A stretch of 39,371 bases of DNA, from NCBI GenBank assembly GCA_903892635.1, contig CAITJH010000005.1:1-39371 (forward strand), in the 5' to 3' direction. Under the pieces are notes generated by a model. It had not been told where the DNA came from. It saw only the letters and a list, made by a program, of their open reading frames with translations, and searched no databases. This document shows, piece after piece, positions 1 through 9,524 of this stretch. Each line of letters opens with the position of its first letter. The stretch's first letter is position 1. The stretch is from an uncultured Actinomycetes bacterium. GTDB taxonomy: Bacteria > Actinomycetota > Actinomycetes > S36-B12 > UBA5976. A program made the translations under genes and the position numbers.

Positions 1-1854
1 AAAGATCAACTCATCGCACAAAACCAAGCAACTAACTGGTTCCCCGAAACAATCAAGCATGGACGATTTGGCGACTGGCTAGACAACAACGTTGACTGGG
101 CACTTTCGCGCAATCGCTATTGGGGAACGCCGCTTCCAATTTGGCGTTGTGAAGAAGGACACCTGACGTGTATCAGTGGTCGCCGCGAACTTGCGACACT
201 AGCTGGTGATTACGCACTCGAAGTTGATCCGCATAGACCATTCGTAGATGACGTTACCTTCGCTTGTCCAGAATGCGGCGCGCAGGCAAGTCGAGTCCCA
301 GAAGTAATTGACTGCTGGTTTGATTCTGGTGCAATGCCATTTGCTCAGTTGGGATACCCAGAAACAAATGTTGAGTTGTTTGAAGCTGGCTACCCTGCCG
401 ATTTCATTTGTGAAGCCATTGATCAAACACGTGGCTGGTTCTACACATTGATGGCAATTGGAACTCTTGTGTTTGAGCAGTCCTCTTACAAGAACGTTTT
501 GTGCTTAGGTCACATCTTGGACGAAGACGGACGCAAGATGAGTAAGCACCTTGGCAATGTTCTAGAGCCTATTTCACTTATGGATGAGCATGGCGCAGAT
601 GCTTTGCGTTGGTTCATGTTGGCCAGTGGCACTCCTTGGCAAGCACGCCGTGTTGGTCATGGAACTATTGCAGAAGTGGTTCGCAAGACACTGCTGACCT
701 ACTGGAACACCGTTGCATTCCAAAGTCTCTATGCTCGCGCTGGAAACTGGGATCCAGCAACCGCCACACTCACAAATCTCACCGATTTGGATCGCTGGGC
801 GGTGTCACAAGCCACTCGCCTAGCACGCGATGTTGATCAAGCTCTTGATGAATTCGATACCCAACGTGCAGGGCGACTCATTGCCGAATATGTTGATGAC
901 TTATCGAACTGGTACGTGCGTCGTTCCCGTCGACGTTTCTGGGATGCGGATCATGCAGCACTCAGCACACTGCATCACTGCTTGAAGGTTGTGACACAGG
1001 TGATGGCTCCATTCACACCTTTCATCACCGAGCGTGTGTGGCAGGACTTGTTCGCAAGCACTGGCGAAGCCTCTGTTCACTTGAGTTTGTGGCCATCGTG
1101 GAGCGATGAAGAGATTGATGACACACTTCGCGATCAGGTTGCTCTAACCCGCCGCATCGTTGAACTTGGCCGTGCAGCACGCGCGACATCAGGAGTAAAG
1201 ACTCGTCAACCTCTCGGTCGAGCACTCGTAGCAGCATCAGGGTGGGCACAGCTGCCTGACAGTCTGCAAGAACAGATTCGCGATGAAGTCAACGTACTCG
1301 AGCTCGATAGTTTGGCCGGTACTGATGAATTAGTCGACGTATCCGTTAAGGCCAACTTCAAGGCACTTGGAGCTCGGTTCGGTAAGCGCACACCTTTGGT
1401 GGCACAAGCAATTGCTGAATCTGACGCACGTTCACTTGTCACAGCTCTTCGCGATGGCTCCGCAGAGGTGACCGTGGAAGGCGTCACAGAGACTGTTGGT
1501 CCTGACGATGTCATCGTTACTGAAATGCCGCGAGAAGGCTGGACAGTCGCTTCAGCTGATGGTGAGTCACTTGCACTTGATCTAGCGATGACCGAAGAAC
1601 TCATCGCACAAGGCATTTCACGTGATGTCACGCGATTGATTCAGGATGCTCGTAAATCCTGTGGTTTTGACATAAGCGATCGCATTAGCGTGACGTGGCA
1701 CAGTGGCTCTGATCAAACCATTGCCGCCATTTCGCAGCATGGGTCGAGTATTGCTACCGAAGTATTGGCAACCTCATGGACCCAAGCTCCTGTTACCGAT
1801 GCAACTGTGATTGATGAAGAACTCGATATCGTGATTGCACTGTCAAAGATGTAG
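1..1854 (+). CDS. ileS: Isoleucyl-tRNA synthetase, C-terminal portion (5' end outside window)
   Basis: Frame 1 is open from base 1 (KDQLIAQNQATNWFPETIKHGRFGDWLDNNVDWALSRNRYWGTPLPIW...), upstream of the listed ATG at 334. Contains PEVIDCWFDSGAMPFAQ, the KMSKH motif in GRKMSKHLGN, and an anticodon-binding/DUF5915-like C-terminus. Confidence 0.97.
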   Translation, partial: KDQLIAQNQATNWFPETIKHGRFGDWLDNNVDWALSRNRYWGTPLPIWRCEEGHLTCISGRRELATLAGDYALEVDPHRPFVDDVTFACPECGAQASRVPEVIDCWFDSGAMPFAQLGYPETNVELFEAGYPADFICEAIDQTRGWFYTLMAIGTLVFEQSSYKNVLCLGHILDEDGRKMSKHLGNVLEPISLMDEHGADALRWFMLASGTPWQARRVGHGTIAEVVRKTLLTYWNTVAFQSLYARAGNWDPATATLTNLTDLDRWAVSQATRLARDVDQALDEFDTQRAGRLIAEYVDDLSNWYVRRSRRRFWDADHAALSTLHHCLKVVTQVMAPFTPFITERVWQDLFASTGEASVHLSLWPSWSDEEIDDTLRDQVALTRRIVELGRAARATSGVKTRQPLGRALVAASGWAQLPDSLQEQIRDEVNVLELDSLAGTDELVDVSVKANFKALGARFGKRTPLVAQAIAESDARSLVTALRDGSAEVTVEGVTETVGPDDVIVTEMPREGWTVASADGESLALDLAMTEELIAQGISRDVTRLIQDARKSCGFDISDRISVTWHSGSDQTIAAISQHGSSIATEVLATSWTQAPVTDATVIDEELDIVIALSKM

Positions 1855-1861
1855 TCCACAA

Positions 1862-1903
1862 ATAAGTTAAGGGCCAGCGTGATTACGCTGGCCCTTAACT
1901 TAT
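1862..1903. terminator. Bidirectional Rho-independent-type terminator between convergent ileS and wag31
   Basis: Perfect 19-bp inverted repeat ATAAGTTAAGGGCCAGCGT-GATT-ACGCTGGCCCTTAACTTAT. Confidence 0.85.
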
Positions 1904-1912
1904 GAGGTTTTA

Positions 1913-2701
1913 CTAATCTTGATCGCTGGCAATTTCGCGGTCGCCATTGATCGTCTTAGATTCCAATTCGCGCAACTGGCCCTCTAGGTAGCTACGTAGA
2001 CGGCTGCGGTACTCACGCTCGTAGGCACGAAGTTCTTCGACCTTGCGTTCGAGCGCAACTCGCTGCACTTCGAACTCGCGAGTGATGTTTGAGACTGTTG
2101 CCTTAGCTTCGCTGACCATTGCATCAGATTCAAAGCGTGACTTGTTGCGAAGATCTTCTGCTTCAATTCGAGCAGTCGCAACGTGCTCATCAGCAGTACG
2201 TTGAGCTAGTTCAAGGATGCGAACAGATGCCGAACTGACATCGCCTGGTTCAGGTGCAGCAGCAGATTGTGTGCTCTTGAGTTCTTCCGCCTGAGCGGTA
2301 AGTGCGGCATTGCGTTCATTCGCTGCTGAAAGTTCTTCACGCAATTCAGCGATTTGAGCATTCAACTGATCAACAATGCCTTGGTCTGCACCTTGCGAAG
2401 ATGCAGCTGCATGCGACAGTTCATTAACGCGAGCTTGTTCAGCAGCAACTTCACCTTGAAGTCGTTCAACCGTTGACTTCAGTTCAGCATTCTCAGATTC
2501 AAACGCAGCTAATGATTCGCGGATCGATGCTGGGATTTCGCCTTTGGAAGTGGCCGCGAGATCAGCGTTACTCTTTGAAAGTTCAGTGAGCGTGTCTTCA
2601 ATTTCATCGAGGAACGAATCTACTTCGTCAAGGTCGTAGCCTTCTTTGAATCGCACAGCGGTAAAACGCTTGTTGCGGATATCTTCGGGCGTTAGTCCCA
2701 T
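1913..2701 (-). CDS. wag31: DivIVA/Wag31-family polar growth/septum protein
   Basis: N-terminus MGLTPEDIRNKRFTAVRFKEGYDLDEVDSFLDEIEDTL is the DivIVA domain signature; long coiled-coil; located after sepF-yggT. Confidence 0.95.
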   Translation of the reverse strand: MGLTPEDIRNKRFTAVRFKEGYDLDEVDSFLDEIEDTLTELSKSNADLAATSKGEIPASIRESLAAFESENAELKSTVERLQGEVAAEQARVNELSHAAASSQGADQGIVDQLNAQIAELREELSAANERNAALTAQAEELKSTQSAAAPEPGDVSSASVRILELAQRTADEHVATARIEAEDLRNKSRFESDAMVSEAKATVSNITREFEVQRVALERKVEELRAYEREYRSRLRSYLEGQLRELESKTINGDREIASDQD

Positions 2702-2744
2702 GGTTATCCCCTTCTTAGAGCACGTAAATTTTCCCCGTCCCTAT

Positions 2745-2773
2745 ACATTAGGGAGTTTTGGCGATTTTGTGAA
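2745..2773 (-). promoter_or_regulatory. Putative promoter for wag31
   Basis: Minus strand TTCACA-N17-TAATGT, about 44 nt upstream of the wag31 start. Confidence 0.45.
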
Positions 2774-2801
2774 CTTTACCGATTTTGCGGGCTGATGTTT
2801 C

Positions 2802-3086
2802 CTAGAAACTAGCCAACAGTTGACGTGCTACCCAAATAACGATAAACAGCACCAAATACGACAGATCCAAGTAGAGCGTTCCAATACGAAGCGGCGGTAA
2901 AATTCGCCGCAACATGCGCAGGGGTGGGTCCGTCAGGGAATAGAGGAATTCGGCAATGATCAGCGTTATTCCGCTTGGTCGCCAATCGCGAGCGAACATG
3001 CGGATGTATTCGAAAACAAGACGACCAATGAGGATCAGCGAATAGATACTGAGTGCTGCATCCAGAAAACTTACGATGCTGGACAC
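2802..3086 (-). CDS. YggT family membrane protein
   Basis: 94 aa, two hydrophobic segments, SLTDPPLRMLRRILPPLRIGTLYLDLSYLVLFIVIWV typical of YggT; sits between sepF and wag31. Confidence 0.92.
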   Translation of the reverse strand: MSSIVSFLDAALSIYSLILIGRLVFEYIRMFARDWRPSGITLIIAEFLYSLTDPPLRMLRRILPPLRIGTLYLDLSYLVLFIVIWVARQLLASF

Positions 3087-3092
3087 GAAGTT

Positions 3093-3596
3093 TTAGCTCT
3101 GATTAAAGAACGGGTCTTCGCGAAGCTGCGCACGTGCAGCAGCGCCGATGTCAACGTTTGCTGGTGACAATAAGAAGACACCACGCGTTACGCGCTCAAG
3201 ACTTCCATGCAAGCCAAGTGCAAGCCCTGCAGAGAAATCGACGATACGACGAGCATCTGAATCTTCCATTTCAGAAAGATTCATGATGACAGGAGTTCCT
3301 GCGCGGAAATCTTCGCCAATACGACGAGCATCATTGAAAGTTCGCGGATGAATAGTTGTGATGCGGTAAACCTCGCCCATTGCCGGAGCCGAAGGTGCTG
3401 GTGCTACGTAAGGTCGAGGGGTCGCTGGTGCTGGTGCCGCAGCGTATGAAGGAGCCGGTGCATAACTTGGTGCCGTAGCAACAGGTGCTGGGTACGTTGG
3501 TACCGCGTCAGTTGCATACATTTCGTATTCGTCACCATAGGACTCGTCGTCGACTAGGCCAAGGTATGCGGCCATCTTGCGAACAGCGTTTGCCAT
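3093..3596 (-). CDS. sepF: Cell division protein SepF
   Basis: MANAVRKMAAYLGLVDDE N-terminus, Ala/Pro-rich linker, C-terminal DUF552 domain (RTFNDARRIGEDFRAGTPVIMNLSEMEDSDARRIVDFSAGLALGLHGSLERV). Confidence 0.95.
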   Translation of the reverse strand: MANAVRKMAAYLGLVDDESYGDEYEMYATDAVPTYPAPVATAPSYAPAPSYAAAPAPATPRPYVAPAPSAPAMGEVYRITTIHPRTFNDARRIGEDFRAGTPVIMNLSEMEDSDARRIVDFSAGLALGLHGSLERVTRGVFLLSPANVDIGAAARAQLREDPFFNQS

Positions 3597-3639
3597 CGTG
3601 AGCTCCTTGCAGGATATAGGGAAGTTATCTGATTAGACG

Positions 3640-4329
3640 TTACCCTGTTGCGGCACGGGAACCGAGGATCGTGGAGCCAATTCGAAGGTGTGTCGCGCCG
3701 TATTGCAGGGCTATTTGATAGTCATCGCTCATCCCAGCCGAGATCCACGTCGCGCTCGGAAATACTTCAATTAATTGCTGAGATACATGTTGGAGCAAAG
3801 CAAACGCCGGTGCTGGGTCTTGCCCTAATGGCCCTACTCCCATTACGCCGGCAATCTGTAACGTGTCGCAAGCGTTGATTTGTTGGGCCAGTTCAAGAAC
3901 CTTGTCCGGTAAGCAGCCTCCTCGGTGCTCCGGGGCATCAGGATCAAGGTTGACCTGAATAAGGCATTTCAAAGGAGTGCTTCGATGAAGTGTCGCCTTA
4001 GCCAGGGCGACTACTAGGTCTGAACGATTAACACTATGAACCACATCAGCCCATCCAGCGACGCTCTTTGCTTTATTAGTTTGCAACTGTCCAATGGCAT
4101 GCCATATAAATTTTGCAGAGCACTCATCGTGCTTAACTTTGGCCTCTTGATCGCGATTTTCACCAACATCAGTAACGCCAAGTTCGCCCAAGATTTCCAT
4201 GTCACTTGTTGGCTTTGTTTTTGTGACAACAATCAAAGTCGGAAGAGCGCGATCTAGCGTGTGACATTCCGATGCGATCGCAGCACGAACGTCATTGAGG
4301 TTTGCTTCAAGTTCGTCTCTACGGTTCAT
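3640..4329 (-). CDS. YggS/PROSC family pyridoxal phosphate homeostasis protein
   Basis: LIVVTKTKP, GENRDQEAKVK, WHAIGQLQTNKAK, ISAGMSDDYQIALQYGATHLRIGSTILG motifs; syntenic position next to pgeF. Confidence 0.94.
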   Translation of the reverse strand: MNRRDELEANLNDVRAAIASECHTLDRALPTLIVVTKTKPTSDMEILGELGVTDVGENRDQEAKVKHDECSAKFIWHAIGQLQTNKAKSVAGWADVVHSVNRSDLVVALAKATLHRSTPLKCLIQVNLDPDAPEHRGGCLPDKVLELAQQINACDTLQIAGVMGVGPLGQDPAPAFALLQHVSQQLIEVFPSATWISAGMSDDYQIALQYGATHLRIGSTILGSRAATG

Positions 4330-5042
4330 GAGCTCTCCGTTCTTGCCACTATCAAACCACCTCGACCTGTAGGTAGGCCGCCAGCTCGTCGATACGAGAA
4401 TAAATCGTCATTTTCAAACGTGCACCCAGTCATGACTTCGCTTGAAATTTCACATTCGCTCAATTGTGCAATAACTCCGTTTGCGAGATTGAGATGACGA
4501 TCATCATGCACCGCTTGCTCACACTCAAAACGAAATTGATTTACCAATTCGGCAGATACCTCGTAGCAGTTCGCACAGATGGATGGGCCGACGACAGCTT
4601 TAATGTTGGAAGTTTGCGCGCCGCCTTCGACCATGCCGTTCACTGCAGCGACAACCACGTGACTGAGAACACCTCTCCATCCTGCATGAACAACAGCAAT
4701 GGCAGGTCCAGCAGTATCGACCAATGCCACTGTCACACAGTCCGCTGACAACGCAAGTAGACCGAGATTTCTTTGCGTCGTAATTAGCGCATCACCGTCT
4801 TGGCATAGTCCTGGCCCATCAATCACATGAACTATTGCCGAATGTGCAGCATTCATCACTGCTACATCTGAGACTCCAACAAGTTTTCCTGCAGACTCAA
4901 TGTTGCGCGCGACATCTTGAGGGTCATCACCTACGTAAGAAGCAACATTCAGCGACTCGAAATATCCCCGACTTGCTCCACCATGACGACTGAGCGCCAC
5001 AATACGAACGTCACCGATTACTCGGTGATCAAATTCGTTCAC
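4326..5042 (-). CDS. pgeF: Polyphenol oxidase/laccase-domain (YlmD/YfiH, PgeF) family protein
   Basis: [43 protein letters not shown] motifs; overlaps ftsZ and yggS by 4 nt each. Confidence 0.92.
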   Translation of the reverse strand: MNEFDHRVIGDVRIVALSRHGGASRGYFESLNVASYVGDDPQDVARNIESAGKLVGVSDVAVMNAAHSAIVHVIDGPGLCQDGDALITTQRNLGLLALSADCVTVALVDTAGPAIAVVHAGWRGVLSHVVVAAVNGMVEGGAQTSNIKAVVGPSICANCYEVSAELVNQFRFECEQAVHDDRHLNLANGVIAQLSECEISSEVMTGCTFENDDLFSYRRAGGLPTGRGGLIVARTESS

Positions 5043-6241
5043 CGCAAGAAATCAGGAATGTCAATGTCGTTGGCATCGGTGCCATCATTCACGCCATTGT
5101 CATCGGCGTTTTCTTGACCAAAAATGCTTCCAAGAATATCTTCGCTGTCATCATCGTGTGATGAAAAGCTTGGTGGTGTTGGAATCACTGCAGGCTGGCC
5201 GTCTTTTGCTAGATCACCAGCTACTGCTGCAGCGATTGGAGTTTCTTCGATGGCTGACTTTGAGTACGCCGATGAACCACGGTTTGATGGCGGAGCACCA
5301 CCGTCAAAGCCCGCCGCAATAACTGTGATCTTTACTTGATCACCTTGAGTGTCATCAATGGTTGTTCCGAAAATAATGTTCGCATCTGGGTGAACAGCAT
5401 TTTGAACCATACGGGCTGCTTCGCTGACCTCGAACAAACCAAGGTCGCTGGCACCCGAGATCGACATGAGAACTCCCCGAGCGCCTTCGATACTTGCTTC
5501 GAGAAGCGGACTTGAGATGGCTTGACGCGCGGCTTCGATTGCTCGATCAGAACCACGTGCCGAACCGATACCCATGAGTGCCGAGCCAGCGTCCTTCATG
5601 ACACTTCGAACGTCAGCGTAGTCAAGGTTTATTAGTCCTGGAGTTGTAATCAAGTCGGTAATGCCGCTCACACCTTGGAATAGCACTGAGTCAGCATGTC
5701 GGAACGCATCCATAACGCTGATTCCATTGTCTTCGAGTTCCAACAAACGATCATTTGGAATGACAATTAACGTATCGACTTCACTGCGCAGTGCTTCAAC
5801 ACCAGAATCTGCTTGGGTCGAGCGGCGCTTTCCTTCAAAACTAAATGGGCGCGTAACAACACCAATGGTGAGCGCACCAATTTCACGAGAAATTCGGGCT
5901 ACCACTGGTGCGCCACCGGTACCAGTGCCGCCACCTTCACCAGCAGTGATGAACACCATGTCGGCGCCCTTAAGTACTTCTTCGATCTCTTCACGATGAT
6001 CTTCAGCAGCACCACGACCAACTTCAGGATCAGCACCAGCGCCAAGGCCACGAGTAAGGTTGCGACCGATATCAAGCTTGACGTCGGCGTCACTCATTAA
6101 CAGGTTCTGCGCGTCAGTATTGATCGCCACGAATTCGACACCCTTGAGGCCGACCTCGATCATGCGATTGATCGCGTTAACTCCACCGCCGCCGATACCG
6201 ACAACTTTGATAACAGCGAGATAGTTCTGTGGGGCAGCCAT
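5039..6241 (-). CDS. ftsZ: Cell division GTPase FtsZ
   Basis: [27 protein letters not shown] tubulin signature, C-terminal DIDIPDFLR. Confidence 0.99.
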   Translation of the reverse strand: MAAPQNYLAVIKVVGIGGGGVNAINRMIEVGLKGVEFVAINTDAQNLLMSDADVKLDIGRNLTRGLGAGADPEVGRGAAEDHREEIEEVLKGADMVFITAGEGGGTGTGGAPVVARISREIGALTIGVVTRPFSFEGKRRSTQADSGVEALRSEVDTLIVIPNDRLLELEDNGISVMDAFRHADSVLFQGVSGITDLITTPGLINLDYADVRSVMKDAGSALMGIGSARGSDRAIEAARQAISSPLLEASIEGARGVLMSISGASDLGLFEVSEAARMVQNAVHPDANIIFGTTIDDTQGDQVKITVIAAGFDGGAPPSNRGSSAYSKSAIEETPIAAAVAGDLAKDGQPAVIPTPPSFSSHDDDSEDILGSIFGQENADDNGVNDGTDANDIDIPDFLR

Positions 6242-6269
6242 CTGATAAACCTTTCAAGAGTGAACAACC

Positions 6270-6302
6270 TAAACCTCAACTTGAGGTTTATAGTTATGTC
6301 AA
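6270..6302 (-). promoter_or_regulatory. Putative ftsZ promoter/operator: TTGACA followed by a perfect palindrome
   Basis: Minus strand TTGACATAACTATAAACCTCAAGTTGAGGTTTA; TAAACCTCAA/TTGAGGTTTA arms (10 bp, 1-nt centre) at 6270-6290; TTGACA at 6302-6297. Confidence 0.5.
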
Positions 6303-6367
6303 CCTGTAACCAACTAAAGGTATTGCGCACTAGAGAATTTGCGTGGATAACACGCCGTGTCGCGAAT

Positions 6368-7060
6368 CTATTTACGAACTGCGGGAGCGTCCGGCGCACT
6401 GACGTCGATGACTGTGTACTTGTTTGCAAGTAGCGCCTCGGCTACTTTCACTTTTTGTTTCGCTTGATCCCCCGAGCCAAATGTCACAGTTGAACCATCG
6501 GCAAGTGTCACGACTACCGAGTCTTGACTAGCGCCTGTAATCGACGACACTTTCCATGTTGAGGGAATCGCTTGCAGAATCTGCACAGCAGCTGCCATGC
6601 CAGGTGTCGACGCTGCACCAGCGATGACACCAAAGCCTTTTGGAGCAGCATCTAAAAGCGGACCAGCCGCAAGGCCCTGATTATCAACGAGGACAAACTT
6701 TCCACCGTCACTTGCCACTGCAATTGGAGTGCGCTCGACTACTTTCACTAAGACTGTGTGTGGCCAACCTCTCTGAACACTCACTGATTGAATTTCAGCA
6801 ATCTTCGCAACATCATCGTGAATGGCTTTAAGATCCACTTTGATTAGTGCTTGATTAATCGCAGAGTTGGCGACCGCAGATACTTGATCGGCATGCACTC
6901 GTTTCACCCCGAGTACCTTGACTTGCGTGACAACGAACCAGTGCGAGAAATACAGCAACCATCCAGCAGCGCCAGCAACGACAACTAGCAGCCAAACGAA
7001 CCACGGAAATACCGATCGTCGCTGAACTGATTTAGTTCCAGTGCGGACTGTTTGTGACAC
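6368..7060 (-). CDS. ftsQ: Cell division protein FtsQ (POTRA domain)
   Basis: Single N-terminal TM (FPWFVWLLVVVAGAAGWLLYF), POTRA (FVVTQVKVLGVKRVHADQVSAVANSAINQALIKVDL...). Listed ORF starts at 7186 inside murC; a GTG at 7060-7058 overlapping the murC TAG (TAGTG) is the likely start. Confidence 0.92.
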   Translation of the reverse strand: MSQTVRTGTKSVQRRSVFPWFVWLLVVVAGAAGWLLYFSHWFVVTQVKVLGVKRVHADQVSAVANSAINQALIKVDLKAIHDDVAKIAEIQSVSVQRGWPHTVLVKVVERTPIAVASDGGKFVLVDNQGLAAGPLLDAAPKGFGVIAGAASTPGMAAAVQILQAIPSTWKVSSITGASQDSVVVTLADGSTVTFGSGDQAKQKVKVAEALLANKYTVIDVSAPDAPAVRK

Positions 7061-8457
7061 TAGGACTCGCTGCTTAACAGTTCCAGAATCGTTGGACACA
7101 TCATGCCAATGTCCCCAGCACCTAAGGTCATAATGATGTCGCCTGGCTTTGCATGTCCCACTAAATGCCCTGGTACAGCTGACCACGACGGTTCAAAAAC
7201 TACTTGCTCACTGGGAAGCGGCACATTGCTTGCCATCGTCGCCCCTGAAGCACCCGGAATTGGTGTTTCTCCTGGCGCAAAGACTTCGAGCACCACGACA
7301 AAGTCGGCAAGGCCCAACGCTTGTCCAAATTCCTGAGAAAACATTGCGGTGCGGTAATAGTGATGTGCTTGGAAGGCTGCGAGAACTTTTCCGTTTCCCG
7401 CTACGCGACGAGCAGCTTTCAAGACAGCATCGATCTCGGTTGGATGGTGGGCGTAGTCGTCAAAAACTCGCACGCCATTAACTTCGCCTCGAAACTCAAA
7501 GCGGCGATGCGTTCCACTAAACGCTTCAAGACCGGCAACGAGTTGCTCGTTCGAACTACCCAATCGTCGACACACAAGTAAGGCTGCTGTTGCATTCAAG
7601 GCATTATGCGCGCCAGGTACTCGTAAAGAAATTGGCCCAATCGTTTGCCCGTCAACAACAACATCGAACACTGCGCCAGAGGTGTGTGAGTCGCGCAAAG
7701 TTACTACGGCATCGTTGCTTGCATCTTGGCCATAAGTAATGACCGTTGCCCCTTGGGCACGACTTCGCTCAACCACTACTCGCGCTCCAGCATCGTCACC
7801 GCAGACTACGGCAAAGCCATCTCGCTTCGAGGTTTGAACGACAAACTCAACGAAAGCATCTTCGATTGCTTGATAGTTTTCCCAGTAATTTAAGTGATCT
7901 GCTTCAACATTCGTGACGATTGCCGCATGAGTGGGAAGAACAAGAAATGTGCCGTCACTTTCATCGGCTTCAACAACAAAAAGGTCGCTCGTACCTTGGT
8001 GGGCATTACTCCCCGATTCGTTAATCTCGGACCCAATCACGAACGAAGGATTCTTGCCCGCAGTTTGCAGGATCACAGTCACCATAGAAGTAGTTGTCGT
8101 TTTGCCATGAGTTCCAGCAACCGAAATCGCAGTGAATCCGTCAATTAAGTCTGCTAAGGCCGTAGCACGATCCAGAACTGGAATTCCAAGTTCTTGCGCT
8201 TTAACTACTTCAGGGTTGGTCGATGGAATAGCAGTCGAAACCACGACAACCGATGGCACGCCGTTAGCCACCATGCGATCGCCATCGTGACCAACATATG
8301 CATCTGCCCCTAAAGGAAGCAGCGCTTGCAAACGACGTGAATCTTTAGCGTCACTGCCAGAGACTTTGACATCTCGAGTCAACAAGATTCGCGCAATACC
8401 GCTCATGCCTGCGCCACCGATACCAACAATGTGGACGTGGCCGTTGAGATGTTTCAT
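7060..8457 (-). CDS. murC: UDP-N-acetylmuramate--L-alanine ligase
   Basis: HIVGIGGAGMSGIARIL, GTHGKTTTTSMV, DDYAHHPTEI motifs. Confidence 0.98.
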   Translation of the reverse strand: MKHLNGHVHIVGIGGAGMSGIARILLTRDVKVSGSDAKDSRRLQALLPLGADAYVGHDGDRMVANGVPSVVVVSTAIPSTNPEVVKAQELGIPVLDRATALADLIDGFTAISVAGTHGKTTTTSMVTVILQTAGKNPSFVIGSEINESGSNAHQGTSDLFVVEADESDGTFLVLPTHAAIVTNVEADHLNYWENYQAIEDAFVEFVVQTSKRDGFAVVCGDDAGARVVVERSRAQGATVITYGQDASNDAVVTLRDSHTSGAVFDVVVDGQTIGPISLRVPGAHNALNATAALLVCRRLGSSNEQLVAGLEAFSGTHRRFEFRGEVNGVRVFDDYAHHPTEIDAVLKAARRVAGNGKVLAAFQAHHYYRTAMFSQEFGQALGLADFVVVLEVFAPGETPIPGASGATMASNVPLPSEQVVFEPSWSAVPGHLVGHAKPGDIIMTLGAGDIGMMCPTILELLSSES

Positions 8458-9524
8458 TTCGTGCCTCCTACAACTGATTCAACCAAATCAGCAAGGAGCT
8501 TCGCGGCATCGGGCTTACCAACAGTGCGCGCTTGCGCGCTCATGTGATTAAGCACCTCTGTGTTGGTCAACAAAGGTAAAACGTATTGGCGAATTGCGGC
8601 GGCATCGAAGCGTGAATCGTCGATAACAATCGCGCCACCGGCCGCCACGACAGACTGCACGTTTAACGCTTGTTCGCCATTGCCATGGGCAAGTGGAACA
8701 TAACAGGCCGGAAGTCCAACGGCAGAAATTTCTGCCACAGTCATGGCACCGCTTCGGCAAATGACAAAATCTGCTGCCGCATAAGCCAAATCCATGCGAT
8801 CAATGAATGGGACCGGTACATAGTTTTCACTGGGACTACCAGCTGGCTGATTTTTTGCACCATAGGAATGAATGATTGTGACATCACCAATTACATTGTC
8901 AGTCAGTAACTGTGCAACTGCTCGGTTAAGCGTTTGTGCGCCAAGTGAACCACCAAAAACCAACACAACTGTGCGATCGTGGGAAATTCCAAAATGTTCG
9001 CGAGCTTGATCTCGAAGTGCTGAACGATTCAATGTCGCGATTGAATGTCGAAGTGGATTTCCAGTAAGAACTGCGTTCGGGAGAGAACCCGTTACACACT
9101 CGGCAATTGCTGATGCAAAGCGTGCTCCAATACGATTTGCAATTCCGGCTTTCGCATTCGCTTCATGAACAACAATTGGAACACGTCCACGCGCTGCAAA
9201 ATAGGCAGGTATCGATACATAACCGCCAAACCCAACAACGACATCGATATCGTTATCTTCGATGACAGCCCGAGTTTCTTTTATTGCTTTACGCAATCGA
9301 CTCGGAAGTCTAAAAAGTTCGCCATTAACCTTTCGAGGCAGCGGCACCGCAGATACAAGCGCAATGTCGTAACCGCGTTTTGGCACGAGCGATACTTCTA
9401 AACCGCGTTCGGTGCCCAAGGCAACGATGTGCGACTTCGCGTCACGGCGCCGTAATTCATCTGCCAAATTCATTGCGGGTTCAATGTGACCCGCAGTTCC
9501 ACCGCCAGCTACGAGTACTCGCAC
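8454..9524 (-). CDS. murG: UDP-GlcNAc:lipid I transferase
   Basis: VLVAGGGTAGHIEPAMNLADEL, VVGFGGYVSIPAYFAA, HEANAKAGIANR, FGGSLGAQTLN. Confidence 0.98.
   Translation of the reverse strand: MRVLVAGGGTAGHIEPAMNLADELRRRDAKSHIVALGTERGLEVSLVPKRGYDIALVSAVPLPRKVNGELFRLPSRLRKAIKETRAVIEDNDIDVVVGFGGYVSIPAYFAARGRVPIVVHEANAKAGIANRIGARFASAIAECVTGSLPNAVLTGNPLRHSIATLNRSALRDQAREHFGISHDRTVVLVFGGSLGAQTLNRAVAQLLTDNVIGDVTIIHSYGAKNQPAGSPSENYVPVPFIDRMDLAYAAADFVICRSGAMTVAEISAVGLPACYVPLAHGNGEQALNVQSVVAAGGAIVIDDSRFDAAAIRQYVLPLLTNTEVLNHMSAQARTVGKPDAAKLLADLVESVVGGTK

Noticed and set aside
1206-1631. 141-aa minus-strand ORF
   Set aside because: Antisense to ileS; Ser/Ala/Thr-rich shadow frame.
3360-3510. Ala/Pro repeat (APSYAPAPSYAAAPAPA) in sepF
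   Set aside because: Ordinary disordered linker between the N-terminal amphipathic helix and SepF domain.
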